A DNA stretch of 64,000 bases from the NCBI GenBank assembly GCA_963556255.1, contig OY744609.1:12888290-12952289 (forward strand). Direction: 5' to 3'. The position numbers were made by a program, and so were the translations under genes. Shown one piece after another: positions 53,791 through 64,000 of the stretch. Below the pieces are notes generated by a model. That model was given only the letters and a program-made list of their open reading frames with translations, was not told the DNA's origin and searched no databases. Source of the DNA: Allolobophora icterica (Eukaryota; Annelida; Clitellata; Crassiclitellata; Lumbricidae). Positions within the stretch are counted from its first letter, which is position 1; each line of letters starts with the position of its first letter.

Positions 53791-54190
53791 ATAATAATAG
53801 CACAGTTGTTAAATTGCTGTGGTCATGTGTGCGATTCAGCCAAATAATATTTGATCATTGGACCACTTTCCTCCAATGAGTTTCAACAAGACATAATGAG
53901 GCTTGGAGTACACATGAAAAGCGCACTAGAGTTGCAAAATGACTGAATACAGTGGGACTCTATTATTTGCACCCATCACTGCCAAATGGCTTTCGTCAGG
54001 AACTGTTGATGATGATAATAAAGGCTTTTGTTGATTTTTCTTTTTACACAAGTACACGCGCAGAATTTATTTGAAACGAGATAAAGATGTCATATTGTTT
54101 GAGCGCGCAATCGAGCGCTACGGAGCATGAATAATTACTGCTTGCGCAGCAATAATTACGTCTATCATTCCAAGCTATCTGTTGAGCCTT

Positions 54191-54235
54191 TGTGATCAAT
54201 CCTGTTGCTTATAACAAGCAACAGGATTGATCACA
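54191..54235. repeat. Hairpin palindrome 4 (copy B 3' flank)
   Basis: Two perfect 20-bp arms (tgtgatcaatcctgttgctt) around ataac. Copy A has the left arm only (14418-14438 region), followed by gttat. Confidence 0.93.
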
Positions 54236-54649
54236 GATCCTATGAGCTACAGACTATGTGTCTTGTTATGACCACTGTGTATTATTAAATTCGACGCTGC
54301 TTTGCATGCTAATTACGTTGTTAAACAGTGTAGAACTGAAGAAGTCTGTACGGATTTTACGTTGTTTATTCTGGGCAACCAGTAAGTGCCATGTAATGGC
54401 TCTGACCTCTGCAAAGGATGGCTGAAAACCAGGGTTTACGGTTTTGAACGCAGTAGGAACAGTTTGGAGACAGAGAGAATGGTGTCCAGGAATGTGTGCT
54501 TTGGTGGAAAGGATTCACTGTGGCCTTCAGGCAGAGAATGATGTGGCTTTGTCGGGTAAAAACTAAAACTGCCAGATATTAGCATGCATCTGTGACTCGT
54601 TTTAGCCGCTGTTAATCATGTTAGCCTAAATGACTTGTGTTAGCCACAA

Positions 54650-54815
54650 TGGGTTGTATCTTTTGCAGTACGATATCCAATTGGCTTGTAAGTTGTAGCG
54701 TGGAGTACAGGTGTGAGCCTTTCTTAGATGGTTACTGTGTAGGACTTTGAGCAAGTTCTTTACTCACTATTGCTTAGCTCCTCCGATTTACAATTACTGA
54801 CCTTGTGAGCATAAA
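54650..54815 (+). mobile_element. tRNA-derived SINE, family 2, second (copy B)
   Basis: The paralogue of 14818-14990. The right end of the segmental duplication lies close to its tail. Confidence 0.6.
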
Positions 54816-54840
54816 AAATGCAATATGATACTACTATTAT

Positions 54841-55035
54841 GGGACGCGGTGGTGTAACGATATGTTCTGTGTCTTGTGACCGAAGGGTCGCAGGCTCGAA
54901 TCTGCCTCAAGCCACTGCGTAGCGACCTTGGACTAGTTGCTCACCCATAATTGTCTGTGAGGAAGGCAACGGGAAATCTCCTCACTTATCTCATCCCCGG
55001 GTGGCATAAAGCCAATGAACCTGCCTTCGGGCAGA

Positions 55036-55038
<3 letters not shown>
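54841..55038 (+). mobile_element. tRNA-like SINE with (CAT)n tail
   Basis: The head gggacgcggtggtgtaacga and a B-box-like caggctcgaatctgcc look tRNA-derived. The body includes gcgaccttggactagttgct, a variant of the family 2 box. A long (CAT)n tract is its 3' tail. It is not a tRNA gene: the cloverleaf does not close. Confidence 0.6.
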
Positions 55039-55190
<152 letters not shown>

Positions 55191-55243
55191 TACGGAGTAT
55201 GCAGTGTGGAGCATGAATTTTTGAGTGATTAGCTCTAGTCAAC

Positions 55244-55660
55244 TACACACGATTTCATTACTCGCCTCAAGTTCTTCCGATCCATATCCACACTACGCCT
55301 CAACTCTGGAACGAACTTCCCCCTTGAATTCCTCTTATTCTCAGTTCCTCCAACAATACCGCCACTCACTCACCGTCACATGCCTTAGGATCATTTACTC
55401 ATAACCCCACAGGCTTTCCACTACAAATTGAAGTCACATCTCCAAGAATTCCTAGCCTAATCCATCATGTGCTCTGCCTAGAACCTCCAATGCACATCGA
55501 CCTCTAGACAACCCCACTGATGCGACGCAGCACTCGTGAATAAGCTGGTGCTCTGCGCTTAGATTTAGAGTAGCGCTTTAGAAATTTGGAGATTACGATT
55601 GCTAATGCCTGAAATTTTACTAGCCAGTACGAGTACAGTTTGTCATGACAATTTGAGTAT
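55244..55660 (+). mobile_element. LINE 3' fragment
   Basis: Plus strand TPQLWNELP-like coding remnants near 55300, FHYKLKSHLQEFL near 55430, then a 3' UTR (gcagcactcgtgaataagct, tagcgctttagaaatttgga) ending in gattacgatt. Same family as 24070-24922. Confidence 0.65.
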
Positions 55661-55851
55661 TTTTGGCATTGACGCTTGCCTCTAGGATTTTCGTCGATGA
55701 AATTTCCACTACGAACGGCCAAGAAGAAATGTAGCCTATCGCTTGGTCATTTATATTATAGTTGTATACATGTACGACTTCAAATTAAGACATCGAAGGC
55801 ATGCTAAATATAATTACATGTAGTCCCCATTTCTCAGTATGTCTGTCTATC

Positions 55852-56150
55852 TGTCTGACGGGAGTGGCACAGATCTACTTCGAGGCATCGACCTTCAGTC
55901 AGCCAACAACCCGAGCCTCGTGACCTTCGACCTCCGCTCTCAGAACCTCATCTGGTTCGACGAGGACAGGCTGAAGAACAGCATCAAGCGCATCTCGATC
56001 AAAGAAACTGTCCACTATCATATCCTCCCGACTCTTGTGAAAAGCAATCGTAACCGCAAACTGGAACATTTAAAGCGTTGCTTAAAAGCTAAGCGCCGAA
56101 CACGAGCTTGTCTGTCTGTCTGCCTGTCTGATCTTAACAAGGTTTTGGTC
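55852..56150 (+). repeat. Inverted repeat arm 1 (exon-like plus LINE tail)
   Basis: It matches 56825-57112 in reverse. The first 200 bp stay open in one frame (GIDLQSANNPSLVTFDLRS, WFDEDRLKNSIKRISIKE). The rest is a reversed LINE 3' end. The 5' exon boundary seen in arm 2 is missing here. Confidence 0.75.
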
Positions 56151-56385
56151 ATTACAACCCCTCTGACTTAGAGCAGCCCTTGTGGATAAGCTGTTTCCCG
56201 ACACTTAGCCCTTAGACCTAGGGCCTATGTATAGACTTAAGAAATTTTGCAGTTTACGATTACGGTAAGGCTACCTTTCGTAAGAGTCGATACGACATGG
56301 TAGTCGACAGATGTGAGATCGTCCAACAGGACAGGTAGGCCCTATAGACGTCTAAAGCGTGCTACAGAGAGATTGGTTATGCTTA

Positions 56386-56545
56386 ATTGTAATTGTAATT
56401 GTAATTGTAATCGAGGATTTATATAGCGCCACTCATAAACAGAGGCGCTCCCGACCCGTGTCAGTGTCTTCACTGACAAAGAGAAATGTTTTCAGGCGCT
56501 TGCGAGACTGGGCAGGAGACAGAGAGAAGAGGACAAGCCTAAAGC
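56386..56545 (-). mobile_element. LINE/SINE 3' tail module with (AATTGT)n
   Basis: aattgtaattgtaattgtaa, tttatatagcgccactcat, cagaggcgctcccgac, then a body ggcgcttgcgagactgggca similar to 28560-28600. Confidence 0.55.
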
Positions 56546-56636
56546 CCTGAGGGAGGCTTACATTACAACGAGTGTAGCATTGATCCATTCAATCTGCTGT
56601 TCCATTTCTATCTGCGTAAACAAAATCCACCGCTTC

Positions 56637-56772
56637 AGCTTGTCTGTCTGTCTGTCTGTCTGTTTGTTTCTGACTCTCTGTCTACGTCTGTCTCTCTGTG
56701 TGTCTGTCTCTGTCTGTCTCTCTCACTCTGTCTCTCTTTCTGTGTGTGTGTGTGTGTGTGTCTCTCTCTCTT
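56637..56772. repeat. (TGTC)n/(GT)n microsatellite
   Basis: TGTC-rich and GT-rich tract in a LINE-derived segment. Confidence 0.85.
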
Positions 56773-56910
56773 CCTCTGGTTTCTTAGCAATGGGATGTTA
56801 GTCTTCGTATACGGCATCACTGAACGTACCCTTCTGACTTGGAGCAGCCCTCGTGAATAAGCTCGTGCTCGGCGCTTAGCTTAAGTACGCTTTTGAAATG
56901 TTCCATTAGC

Positions 56911-57182
56911 GATTACGATTACCTTTCGTAAGAGTCGAGAGGATATGATAGTGGACAGTTTCTTTGATCGAGATGCGCTTGGTGTTGTTCTTCAGCCTGT
57001 CCTCGTCGAACCAGAAGAGGTTCTGAGAGCGGAGGTCGAAGGTCACGAGGCTCGGGTCATTGGCTGACTGGAGGTCGATGCCTCGAAGTCGATCTGGGCC
57101 ACTCTCGTCAGAAGGTAGAAGGTCAAACTGATAGGCGGACTTGAGATAGACTAAGAAATCATCATGCAGACGATCTGAAAAA
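56911..57182 (-). CDS. Possible exon of an unidentified gene
   Basis: Minus strand: a strong acceptor (tttctttttttcag) at about 57183 is followed by about 85 open codons, including DRLHDDFLVYLKSAYQFDLL, GIDLQSANDPSLVTFDLRS and ISIKETVHYHIL, up to a donor-like aaag-gtaatc near 56925. I do not recognise the protein. The inverted copy at 55852-56045 differs at about one base in ten but keeps the frame. The donor side runs directly into a LINE tail, so the exon could also be a mobile or captured fragment. Confidence 0.4.
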
Positions 57183-57299
57183 AAGAAATAAATGGAATGT
57201 ATTTATAAATAGCAATTGTAATTGTTTATGTTGCGCCTGTTCACGATGGACTCGTCAGAGGCGTCTTAATATTTAGAGAGAGCGAATTTGATTTAAGAG

Positions 57300-57300
<1 letters not shown>

Positions 57301-57389
<89 letters not shown>
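57301..57389. repeat. (TA)n microsatellite
   Basis: About 44 TA units. Confidence 0.95.
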
Positions 57390-57390
<1 letters not shown>

Positions 57391-57478
57391 CCTTTTCTGG
57401 ACCTCCTCTGACCGACTGTATCTGAGACACTGTGGCTGTCACTAAGGAGACGGAACCCTTCGCGTTTGAATACGGTTA

Positions 57479-57920
57479 AGGATCATCCATAAAGGACGTC
57501 CGCAAAGAGGGGTGAGGGAGAGGTCATTCAAATGCGGACAAATGAGGACGGGGGAAGAGGGTCATGACCAGTGCGGAGGTCCGCAACTAAATTTCTAAAT
57601 TTCATAGTTTTTAAACACCTCCTTGTTTCAACCTTCCCAGAGAGACGAGGTGAGGTGATTGCCTGAAACCTCATGCCGTGTACTAGAACTTTAACACACT
57701 GTGGGCTTACTTTTCAGTATCAAATAGTATGTACTCGTTGACATTTTTAGTGAGGTGATTTTAAACAAGCTTATTAATGACGTTAGTCACAGTGTTGGTT
57801 TTTTCATTCACTGGCTTTGGCTTGCAAAGGGGAGGAGGACGGTAAGGTCAAATGCGGACAAGGGGGAGGGAGGGGTCCAAAGTAGGTCATATTTTGCGGA
57901 CGTCCTTTATGGATAACCCC
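57479..57920. mobile_element. PIF/Harbinger-like MITE
   Basis: 442 bp with about 28-bp inverted ends sharing ATCCATAAAGGACGTCCGCA, flanked by TTA on both sides. The 3-bp TTA duplication is typical of PIF/Harbinger elements. Interior G-rich with gcggacaa boxes and no coding capacity. Confidence 0.75.
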
Positions 57921-58097
57921 TTACACTTTAGGCGATAATCGATTGAGGCCGTGCACATAAGTATACAGATAACAGCGCTATAGAACTCGTATTAGATGTG
58001 AGACAGAACATTCATTAAGATTCGAAAAGAAACCAGAGAGGCAGCCGGAAAGCTTGGAAATGACGGGGAGTTAAACTTGCTTTGTCAATGGTATTAG

Positions 58098-58308
58098 CAA
58101 GGAGTTTGAGGAGGGGCCTCATAGACCATACAGATGCACTCCCTAACAGCCACACGCTCTTCGCCGGACCAACATGAGACCCATATCTGGCCACCAGTTA
58201 CAACCAATGGCAGACATGGTCCTACTCTTGGCCCAATAAACGTGGCTCTGTCTGGCAGGTCATCGAAGACGGTGTAGCCCCAGTGGAGTAAACTCAGCAC
58301 TGAATCAA
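58098..58308 (-). CDS. Possible exon, unidentified protein
   Basis: Minus strand: after a possible acceptor (cctag) the frame VDSVLSLLHWGYTVFDDLPD and GPCLPLVVTGGQIWVSC runs to a TAG-free end near APPQTPC then stop. The composition looks protein-like, not repeat-like. No family was recognised and no adjoining exon could be linked. Confidence 0.25.
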
Positions 58309-58884
58309 CCTAGGATCTGCAGACAAAATTAACTTCGTCTGTGGGAACACGCTTACAACTCCGTCATCTCACCGCATCTGGAATTTAGCCTATATCGGAC
58401 CTCTGTTTCAATAGAGTGAGTTATAATATTGGATACAGACAGAAAAATGTCAAGGGCGCGTGTTATCATCACAGTTGCGGTACCTCATCTGCTGCGCACT
58501 CGAGTAAATTATGGTCAGCCAGTTAGTCAAACCAAATAAATTTAACAAATACGTAATCATTATAATATTAGGCCTCTTACTATATTGTTAAATATATCGG
58601 ATCAAACTGCACTAGCGTGGCATGTACAGTTATATTTATACATTTCCTGCTGGTATGGTCTGTCTCATTGGTCAATATAACCTGCTGGCAATAATGTATC
58701 TTACCGTATCTATGGTAACACCGTAACAACACATCAAATGACTATTTAAGAGATTCCCAGACATTATATTAGATTCCAGAACCACGAACGCCATCTACCC
58801 TATTGTGACGTCATATCGTAGGTAACCCTATTCGTTACGAGCAATCGTAATCTAGAGACTCAGAAGCGCCACAAAAAGCGAAGT

Positions 58885-59190
58885 TGCTGGAACTAAAGCT
58901 TTTTCACAGATCTTCCATTCAGAAGTCCTACCTCCAAGAAATTCCTACCATAATCCATCTAATCTTCCGCTTCCCAATCTTCCTGGAACTGAACGAAACC
59001 CGCCTCAGCAGCTCCTCTGACTCCTCTTTCTGCATGGTCTCTGGAAAGCGATCTCGGATCTTCACTGGTATGGTCTGTCTCTAGACAGTCCTTCTGACAA
59101 GACGCAGCGCTCGATCGTAAACAAGTGACCTGGGTTTCATTAGCTTTAGAGTAGCTCTTTAGAAATTCGGAGTTTACGATTACGGTCACA
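58885..59190 (+). mobile_element. LINE 3' fragment
   Basis: It contains tctacctccaagaaattcct and the 3' UTR block gtagctctttagaaattcgg with the gattacgg tail, matching 55430-55650. Confidence 0.6.
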
Positions 59191-59279
59191 GGCGCTTAGT
59201 CAAAAGAAAATCGATAGGCAGATATAAGGTTAAAATCAATTGCACGTCTAGTAGACCTAGTAGCCTAGTAGTAGTTTCG

Positions 59280-59450
59280 GTTTAGCGTGTAATAAAGTAC
59301 GGATTCCAGCTTCCACTGATGCGGTCACGGCGTAGGGACTTTGATCTAGTCCTTCACTCACAACTGCTCTGCACCATCGATGTTCTGTCGTATGGTCGTG
59401 TGTTCACTTTTGAACTTTGGAAGGAGGGCAATATCAAATATGGTTGTATT
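59280..59450 (+). mobile_element. SINE family 2 remnant
   Basis: It contains gcgtagggactttgatctag, tccttcactcacaactgctc and atggtcgtgtgttcac, matching the body and tail of the copy at 38873-39080. The head is lost. Confidence 0.5.
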
Positions 59451-59501
59451 GTAGCCTACTAGAAATGTAATTGATACTTTGTGTTCTTCTACTCACTGCA
59501 G

Positions 59502-59651
59502 CGACATCTACTGGGTCGATCGCGTTAATTAGAAACATCTACAAGCGTCACGTGACTTCCTCCTGTTCCGAAGAAATATCTGATGATTCGGTCGTCTTGC
59601 GATCGTGGAACGAAGACGAAATTCTCGGACTGAACGTCGCTGTAAATGCTG
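59502..59651 (+). CDS. Possible phase 1-1 exon, unidentified protein
   Basis: Acceptor ttctactcactgcag, donor gtcagt, 150 bp open in the frame TSTGSIALIRNIYKRHVTSS, SEEISDDSVVLRSWNEDE, LGLNVAVNA. Symmetric phase 1-1 exons are often domain-coding. No similarity is recognised, and it lies between SINE and microsatellite DNA. Confidence 0.3.
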
Positions 59652-59967
59652 GTCAGTGTTCATCATCTCTAAATGCATGCATTTGCTCAATAAGCCATCA
59701 CCATCTTTATTTCGCTTCGTCGCCATCATGATCACCTGCCTACCATTAGCTCTAGACGGGAATCCGTCGGTTGGGATTTTTCGTGTCTGTTGGAGCTCAC
59801 CAGTGCATGGTGAGTCTTACTAGTAACCTGACCAATGTTCGCTTATCTAGTCGCTTACCTTGTTCGCTTAATGACTTTAGTATAATTTCTATTGACGCAG
59901 AGAACGCTATTGTTAGTCAGGTACTTGAAGTTGAAAGTCGTTATACAGTGTAGTAAGTTAGATACGT

Positions 59968-60156
59968 GTATACATACATACATACATACATACATACATA
60001 CATACATACATACATACACACACAGTTTACACACATACATATATACATACACACATCCATACATGCATGCATACATACATACACATACATGCATATAATA
60101 CATACGGTACTTACATACATACAATTCATACACACATACATACTTACTTTACATAT
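59968..60156. repeat. (CATA)n microsatellite
   Basis: CATA-rich tract with interruptions, ending exactly at the composite hAT-like element. Confidence 0.9.
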
Positions 60157-61673
60157 CAGTGGCGTAACGAAGGGTTTCAGGCTGAAAATTAAAATCTTTC
60201 CCCTAGGCGCTGAAACTTTCAGTTGTAAAGCAATTCGCAGATTAAAAAAAACATCTTCAGCATACGATATCAAGAATTTCAGAATGGTCCAGTGGGACTT
60301 CCGGCTAACTACGTCGCTTTGCTTTCTGTAATTTTTGCCGATATTTGGGCTATCTGGAATTATCCGGATACGGAATGTCTAAACAATCGATTAATAACAG
60401 TTGTTTTTCGATGGTTTCGCTATGGACTAAAAACAGTTTATAGGCCACTTACATATAATAATAATTTTGATTGTTACTACTGACTAGGCTGTCAGTGGAC
60501 CCCAGAACAACCGGGGACCCTTTCGAAGGGTCGCACACGCGCTCTTAAATCAATTCTAGAAACCTACCTGTATCTCATACAGGCTGCCGGGGCCTACGAC
60601 CGTTAGGCCTGTCAATCACTGAAGAAATAGATCGCGGTTTATGGAAGGGGCATAGCGAAGGGGCATAGGGAATAGGGTTGTTGTTCCATCCTACCGCCTG
60701 TAGGTGATGCCAGACCATTAGACAATGATGACTAACTTGGAATTAGGCCTTAGTGAAGCGGTTTCCGAACTTTATTCTTTTATTGTACCACCAGGTAAAA
60801 AAATGGAATGTTGGTGGTCCGCCAGCAAAGGTCATTTCAAAAACAACAGGCGATCGCGAAGACCCCTTGCAATTAGTGTAGGACCGTAGGTAGACATATT
60901 TAAAAATTAATATCTAATTTTAAGAATGTAGTCTTTTCTAATGTGTTCGCGTAACACTTAGGGACACCTGGGGTACCACTGTCACCATCCACACGTTGAT
61001 TCCCCTAGAAGAGGGGGACTAGATTAAACACTGAGCCACATTTTAAACTGAGAACCAAGCTATGCTTATTTTTAAATATTTATAAATTTAGTATATTGAA
61101 TCATTGAATTTCATAAAACAATTTCTGTCGCTAATTTCGTGCCCATTGAGTTGCGTCCGGGGGCGGTTGTCCTATGACAAGGATAACAAATAGGACGCAG
61201 TATGAGTATCGATACATTTAGATTTCTATGACAGAGATTTTTTAATTTGCTATTTTTTAGACAGAGCTAGGCCTACATTTGCCAGGAGAGACAAAGGGCG
61301 ACCCCAAATAGACCAAAGTCCCGCTAGACGGGGATACCCAAGCTATGACATGTACAAGATATGTTGATGGTTCTTAGACAGAAAATTAAAAGAAAACAAG
61401 AAGAGAAACTGAAAGTTTTGCACATCTTATATGTATTGACTGAAGTTGATTAGGATAAAGATGCGCTACTTACCCTTAACTATACTTAACTAGTCTTAAC
61501 TCTCTGGCGCTGGGTGCTCCCACCCTGAAAACCAAGTTGTGCTTATTTTTTTAAATTTAAAAATTTAATATATCGAATTATTGAATTTCATAATACAATT
61601 TCTGTCGCTAATTTTGCGCCCACTTGTGCTGTAACCGGGGGCGGTTGCCCCCTCTGCCTCCGTTACGCCACTG
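60157..61673. mobile_element. Composite hAT-like element
   Basis: The outer ends CAGTGGCGTAACGAAGG and CCTCCGTTACGCCACTG are inverted repeats. The flanks (ttacatat and gatcaatg) do not match. Two copies of a 3' block (about 61035-61170 and 61510-61655) share gaatttcataa, tttctgtcgctaattt and gggggcggttg. It looks like two family members joined by recombination, with loss of the target duplication. Confidence 0.6.
60480..61030. other. Interior of composite element, no gene seen
   Basis: No open frame with recognisable similarity, only unassigned A+T-rich DNA. Confidence 0.4.
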
Positions 61674-61734
61674 GATCAATGTCGCCAGTTGTCTGACGTT
61701 GTAGCTCGTCGGGCGCTTCACTATTCGGCCAGAG

Positions 61735-61930
61735 GGGAGCCAGATCCGGGACGCAACGAAGTGCGGAAGACCGTAGCAGAGATCCGTCGAAGAGCAATGA
61801 CCACCGTCGAGAGACCAAGGCAAATAATTCAGCAAAGCTCTCTCGGAATTTCGTTGCAGACAGCGAGCATGTTACCATCGAAGCCTATACGACTTCACAA
61901 AGAGCGATCGAACGACGGAAAAAGAGAAAC
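61735..61930 (+). pseudogene. FLYWCH/MULE-like protein fragment
   Basis: It encodes EVRKTVAEIRRRAMTTVERP, RQIIQQ and LPSKPIRLHKERSNDGKRE. This resembles the segment after the FLYWCH finger in MULE-type transposase relatives (K/R-rich helix, then a strand ending in two basic residues). The preceding SDVVARRALH is a LINE C-terminal block, so the locus is a mosaic. Confidence 0.4.
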
Positions 61931-62368
61931 GATCTTCCTTGCGCCAAAGTCATTTCGCTAACCGATATATATAGGGTAAAGTACCCAATTATGGGCACCT
62001 TAAGGATTTTATGTTATAGTTCATAATCAAATTAGGACCAAATAAAACAATGTTTGTCAAACTAATTTTCAATACTTTTGTCACTAGGTATACTAGTTGA
62101 AATAACAATAAGATGTTAAAATTTACCTCGAAAATATTGAAAATAAAAAGAGCCCTGTGGTGCCCATAATAAGCACTGGTGTCTTAATGATGGGCACCCA
62201 TATTAAGTTCAAACGCATGTAGTCAAAAGTTAAATGTAACGATGAAATGTTAATTGTGAATGGCAATAGCAAAATTATAATAAAATTCCAAAATAAATCC
62301 GTAATTGTTTATCACCTACTAGGTTTACATTAACACTTTAAAGATCTGAAACTCCAAGAAACTTAAAC

Positions 62369-62590
62369 CTAAAAGTGATTGTCCACGCAAGTCAATATTG
62401 GCTGTTCAACACATGGTCGACAAGTGAAGTTTTCATAATCTAGAATTCCATATCCTTCTGCACAAGAAAAGTGAAACCAGGATTGGCACTTCGAGCAGCC
62501 TAACCATTCTTCATGTGCCTTTGGATCGTCTGATTGCTTATAGTCTATATAAACTTGCACAACTTACAGTGTTCATCTGAAATGTCAGTA
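62369..62590 (-). pseudogene. PHD-finger-like C-terminus
   Basis: Minus strand: DEHCKLC, one frameshift, then HEEWLGCSKCQSWFHFSCAE and NFTCRPC. The spacing of Cys and His fits a PHD-type zinc finger, as found at the C-terminus of some invertebrate pogo-like proteins. It ends near VDNHF. Confidence 0.6.
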
Positions 62591-63004
62591 GACATCTCTG
62601 CACGACCTCGTTTGTTTTCTGCAGATCTTGCTTTTGTTGATTTTATTTTTTCTTTACCTTTTCCTCGCTTGTGTGCTTTATTTACAATATGTTCTTCATC
62701 TTAAATTTCAGTAAACAACTTCTTCGCAAGACCGCGTTTGTTTTCTGCCGTTATTGAGACTTTTGTTAGTAGGCCTAGGCCGCTACTACTTACTCTTTAG
62801 TCATACTTTTTCCTTGCTTTGTTGTCTTTCGTACAGTATGAGGTTTAGGGACTGGTGTTTTCGTTTATTTTCAAGTCTGCATTTTTTATTCATTTCCTTT
62901 GTTTCTGCTTCTTCATTCTTTTTGTTTTTGATATCTTTCAAATAATTTTTTGTAAGGAAATGCTGTTATAATTTCTGCATGTGCACATTTTCTTTTACGT
63001 TTTC

Positions 63005-63601
63005 CTAATTGAGAGATATTTTTGAAGTCGGCAACATATCCTGAAATGTAAACATTAATGGCTCATCAGGAAAAGTACTTGGACCAGCAACTGGCTCATC
63101 AGACAAAGTGCTTGGACTAGCAACTGGCTCATCAGGCAAAGTGCTTGGACTAGCAACTGGCTCATCAGGCAAAGCACTTGGAACAGTAACTGGCTCATCA
63201 GGCAAAGTGCCTGGACTAGCAACTGGCTCATCAGGCAAAGTGCTTGGACTAGCAACTGGCTTATCAGGCAAAGTGCTTGAACCAGCAACTGTATCATCAG
63301 GCAAAGTGTTTGGCCCAGCAACTGGCTCATCAGGCAATCGCTTTCCAAACTCCTTCACCTTTTCCCGCTTTTTTACATGCCTTTGTAAAGTTCCCCGTGG
63401 AATACAAAATTGTTTTCCTTATTTCTTTTTACTCATTCCATTCTGAAGAACAGCTGCCACCGCCAGTTTAAGAGAATACTCACTCCACTGGCCTCTCATC
63501 TTAACTGATGCCATATTCCGAAATTTTGAAAAACAACCCGAGTTATAGTACAACTGTACAAGACAGTGACAATGAGCACAAGTGGCATTTTCAAAGGCCA
63601 C
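63005..63601 (-). pseudogene. HTH-psq domain plus 11-residue repeats
   Basis: The N-terminal part encodes MRGQWSEYSLKLAVAAVLQN, then, after one in-frame TAA (63417-63419), FCIPRGTLQRHVKK. This is the pipsqueak-type helix-turn-helix of pogo/Tigger/jerky transposases. It runs in frame into about nine copies of LPDEPVASPST (33-bp DNA repeats, 63061-63345), then a basic tail. Confidence 0.7.
63061..63345 (-). repeat. 33-bp tandem repeat (coding)
   Basis: About nine copies of ggctcatcaggcaaagtgct tggactagcaact on the plus strand. It encodes the LPDEPVASPST repeat of the pogo-like relic. Copies are adjacent with no spacers. Confidence 0.9.
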
Positions 63602-64000
63602 TAGCCCATAGCTATGAAGTCAGTTTTGTTTATATTACAATGTTTGCATTATGCTAATAGTATTTTTGCTTTACAATATACTGACTTATAAATATTTGCC
63701 ATAGACTTAATATGGGCAGCTGCCCATATTAAGGCAGGAGAATTATGTCCATTTTGGGCTGGCACCTATGGCACGCTTCAAAGTCAGCTATACAAAACTG
63801 TAGTATCAAGATCACCTATTACCGCCCATCAACGTTATCACAAAAAAATTGTCAAAATAGAAACAGTTACCTTAAAGTCATCCATCAGCTACACGAAAAG
63901 TTATGGACGAAAACGAAAATTGTTAAAATGCTAAAAATTTGAAAAACGTTTATAAATTACACGAAGATTTACGTGAAAATTCAGACATACACCCCAGTAC

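Larger units (their letters stand above)
61975..63745 (-). mobile_element. pogo/Tigger-like DNA transposon relic
   Basis: Minus-strand coding relics (63005-63601, 62369-62590) lie between blocks sharing gcccatattaag and its complement (62150-62215 and 63700-63735). An exact left end and TA duplication could not be fixed. No DDE core remains. Confidence 0.6.

Noticed and set aside
54841..54910. tRNA gene
   Set aside because: A- and B-box-like motifs are present, but the acceptor stem does not pair and a SINE body and CAT tail follow.
63061..63345. CRISPR array
   Set aside because: Units of 33 bp are adjacent with no unique spacers, and they lie in a coding frame in a eukaryotic sequence.

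Overview
The window is eukaryotic genomic DNA: A+T-rich, intron-containing, full of trinucleotide microsatellites, SINEs, LINEs and small DNA transposons. No prokaryotic gene structure, rRNA gene or functional tRNA gene was seen. The gene content (a STARD3/MLN64-type gene) and a Gmr1-type Ty3 retrotransposon point to a marine invertebrate, most likely an invertebrate deuterostome. The species cannot be fixed from the sequence.

The backbone is a tandem duplication of a lipid-transfer gene. Copy B (30.9-52.4 kb, plus strand) can be assembled by eye into 14 phase-compatible coding exons. They encode about 474 residues: a four-helix MENTAL membrane domain, a linker with a phospho-FFAT-like motif, and a complete START domain. 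Copy A (362-10865) holds the last five START exons of a paralogue whose 5' part lies left of the window. Introns and about 4 kb of 3' flank align between the copies (about 1-15000 versus 43131-54830), so insertions and deletions can be polarised.

Into an intron of copy A has inserted a full-length LTR retrotransposon (1544-8447) with seemingly identical 485-bp LTRs, a 5-bp target duplication, a tRNA-Leu primer site and one open 1820-codon gag-pol frame. Its pol order is protease, integrase, reverse transcriptase, RNase H. This is the Copia-like order known in Gmr1-type Ty3 elements. Copy B is empty at this place.

The spacer (15-31 kb), the introns of copy B and the right flank (54.8-64 kb) are a transposon mosaic. 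It holds at least sixteen hAT-type elements bounded by 8-bp target duplications, a piggyBac relic nested in a hAT, and a PIF/Harbinger-like MITE. It also holds a decayed RLE-type non-LTR element, several CR1/L2-like LINE fragments, two tRNA-derived SINE families and a pogo/Tigger-like relic with HTH and PHD-like parts. Other structures of note are four hairpin palindromes that look like template-switch mutations, an inverted copy of the first MENTAL exon inside intron 1 of gene B, a 12-copy repeat carrying TGACGTAA-like motifs, and an inverted pair of unidentified exon-like sequences at 55.8-57.2 kb.
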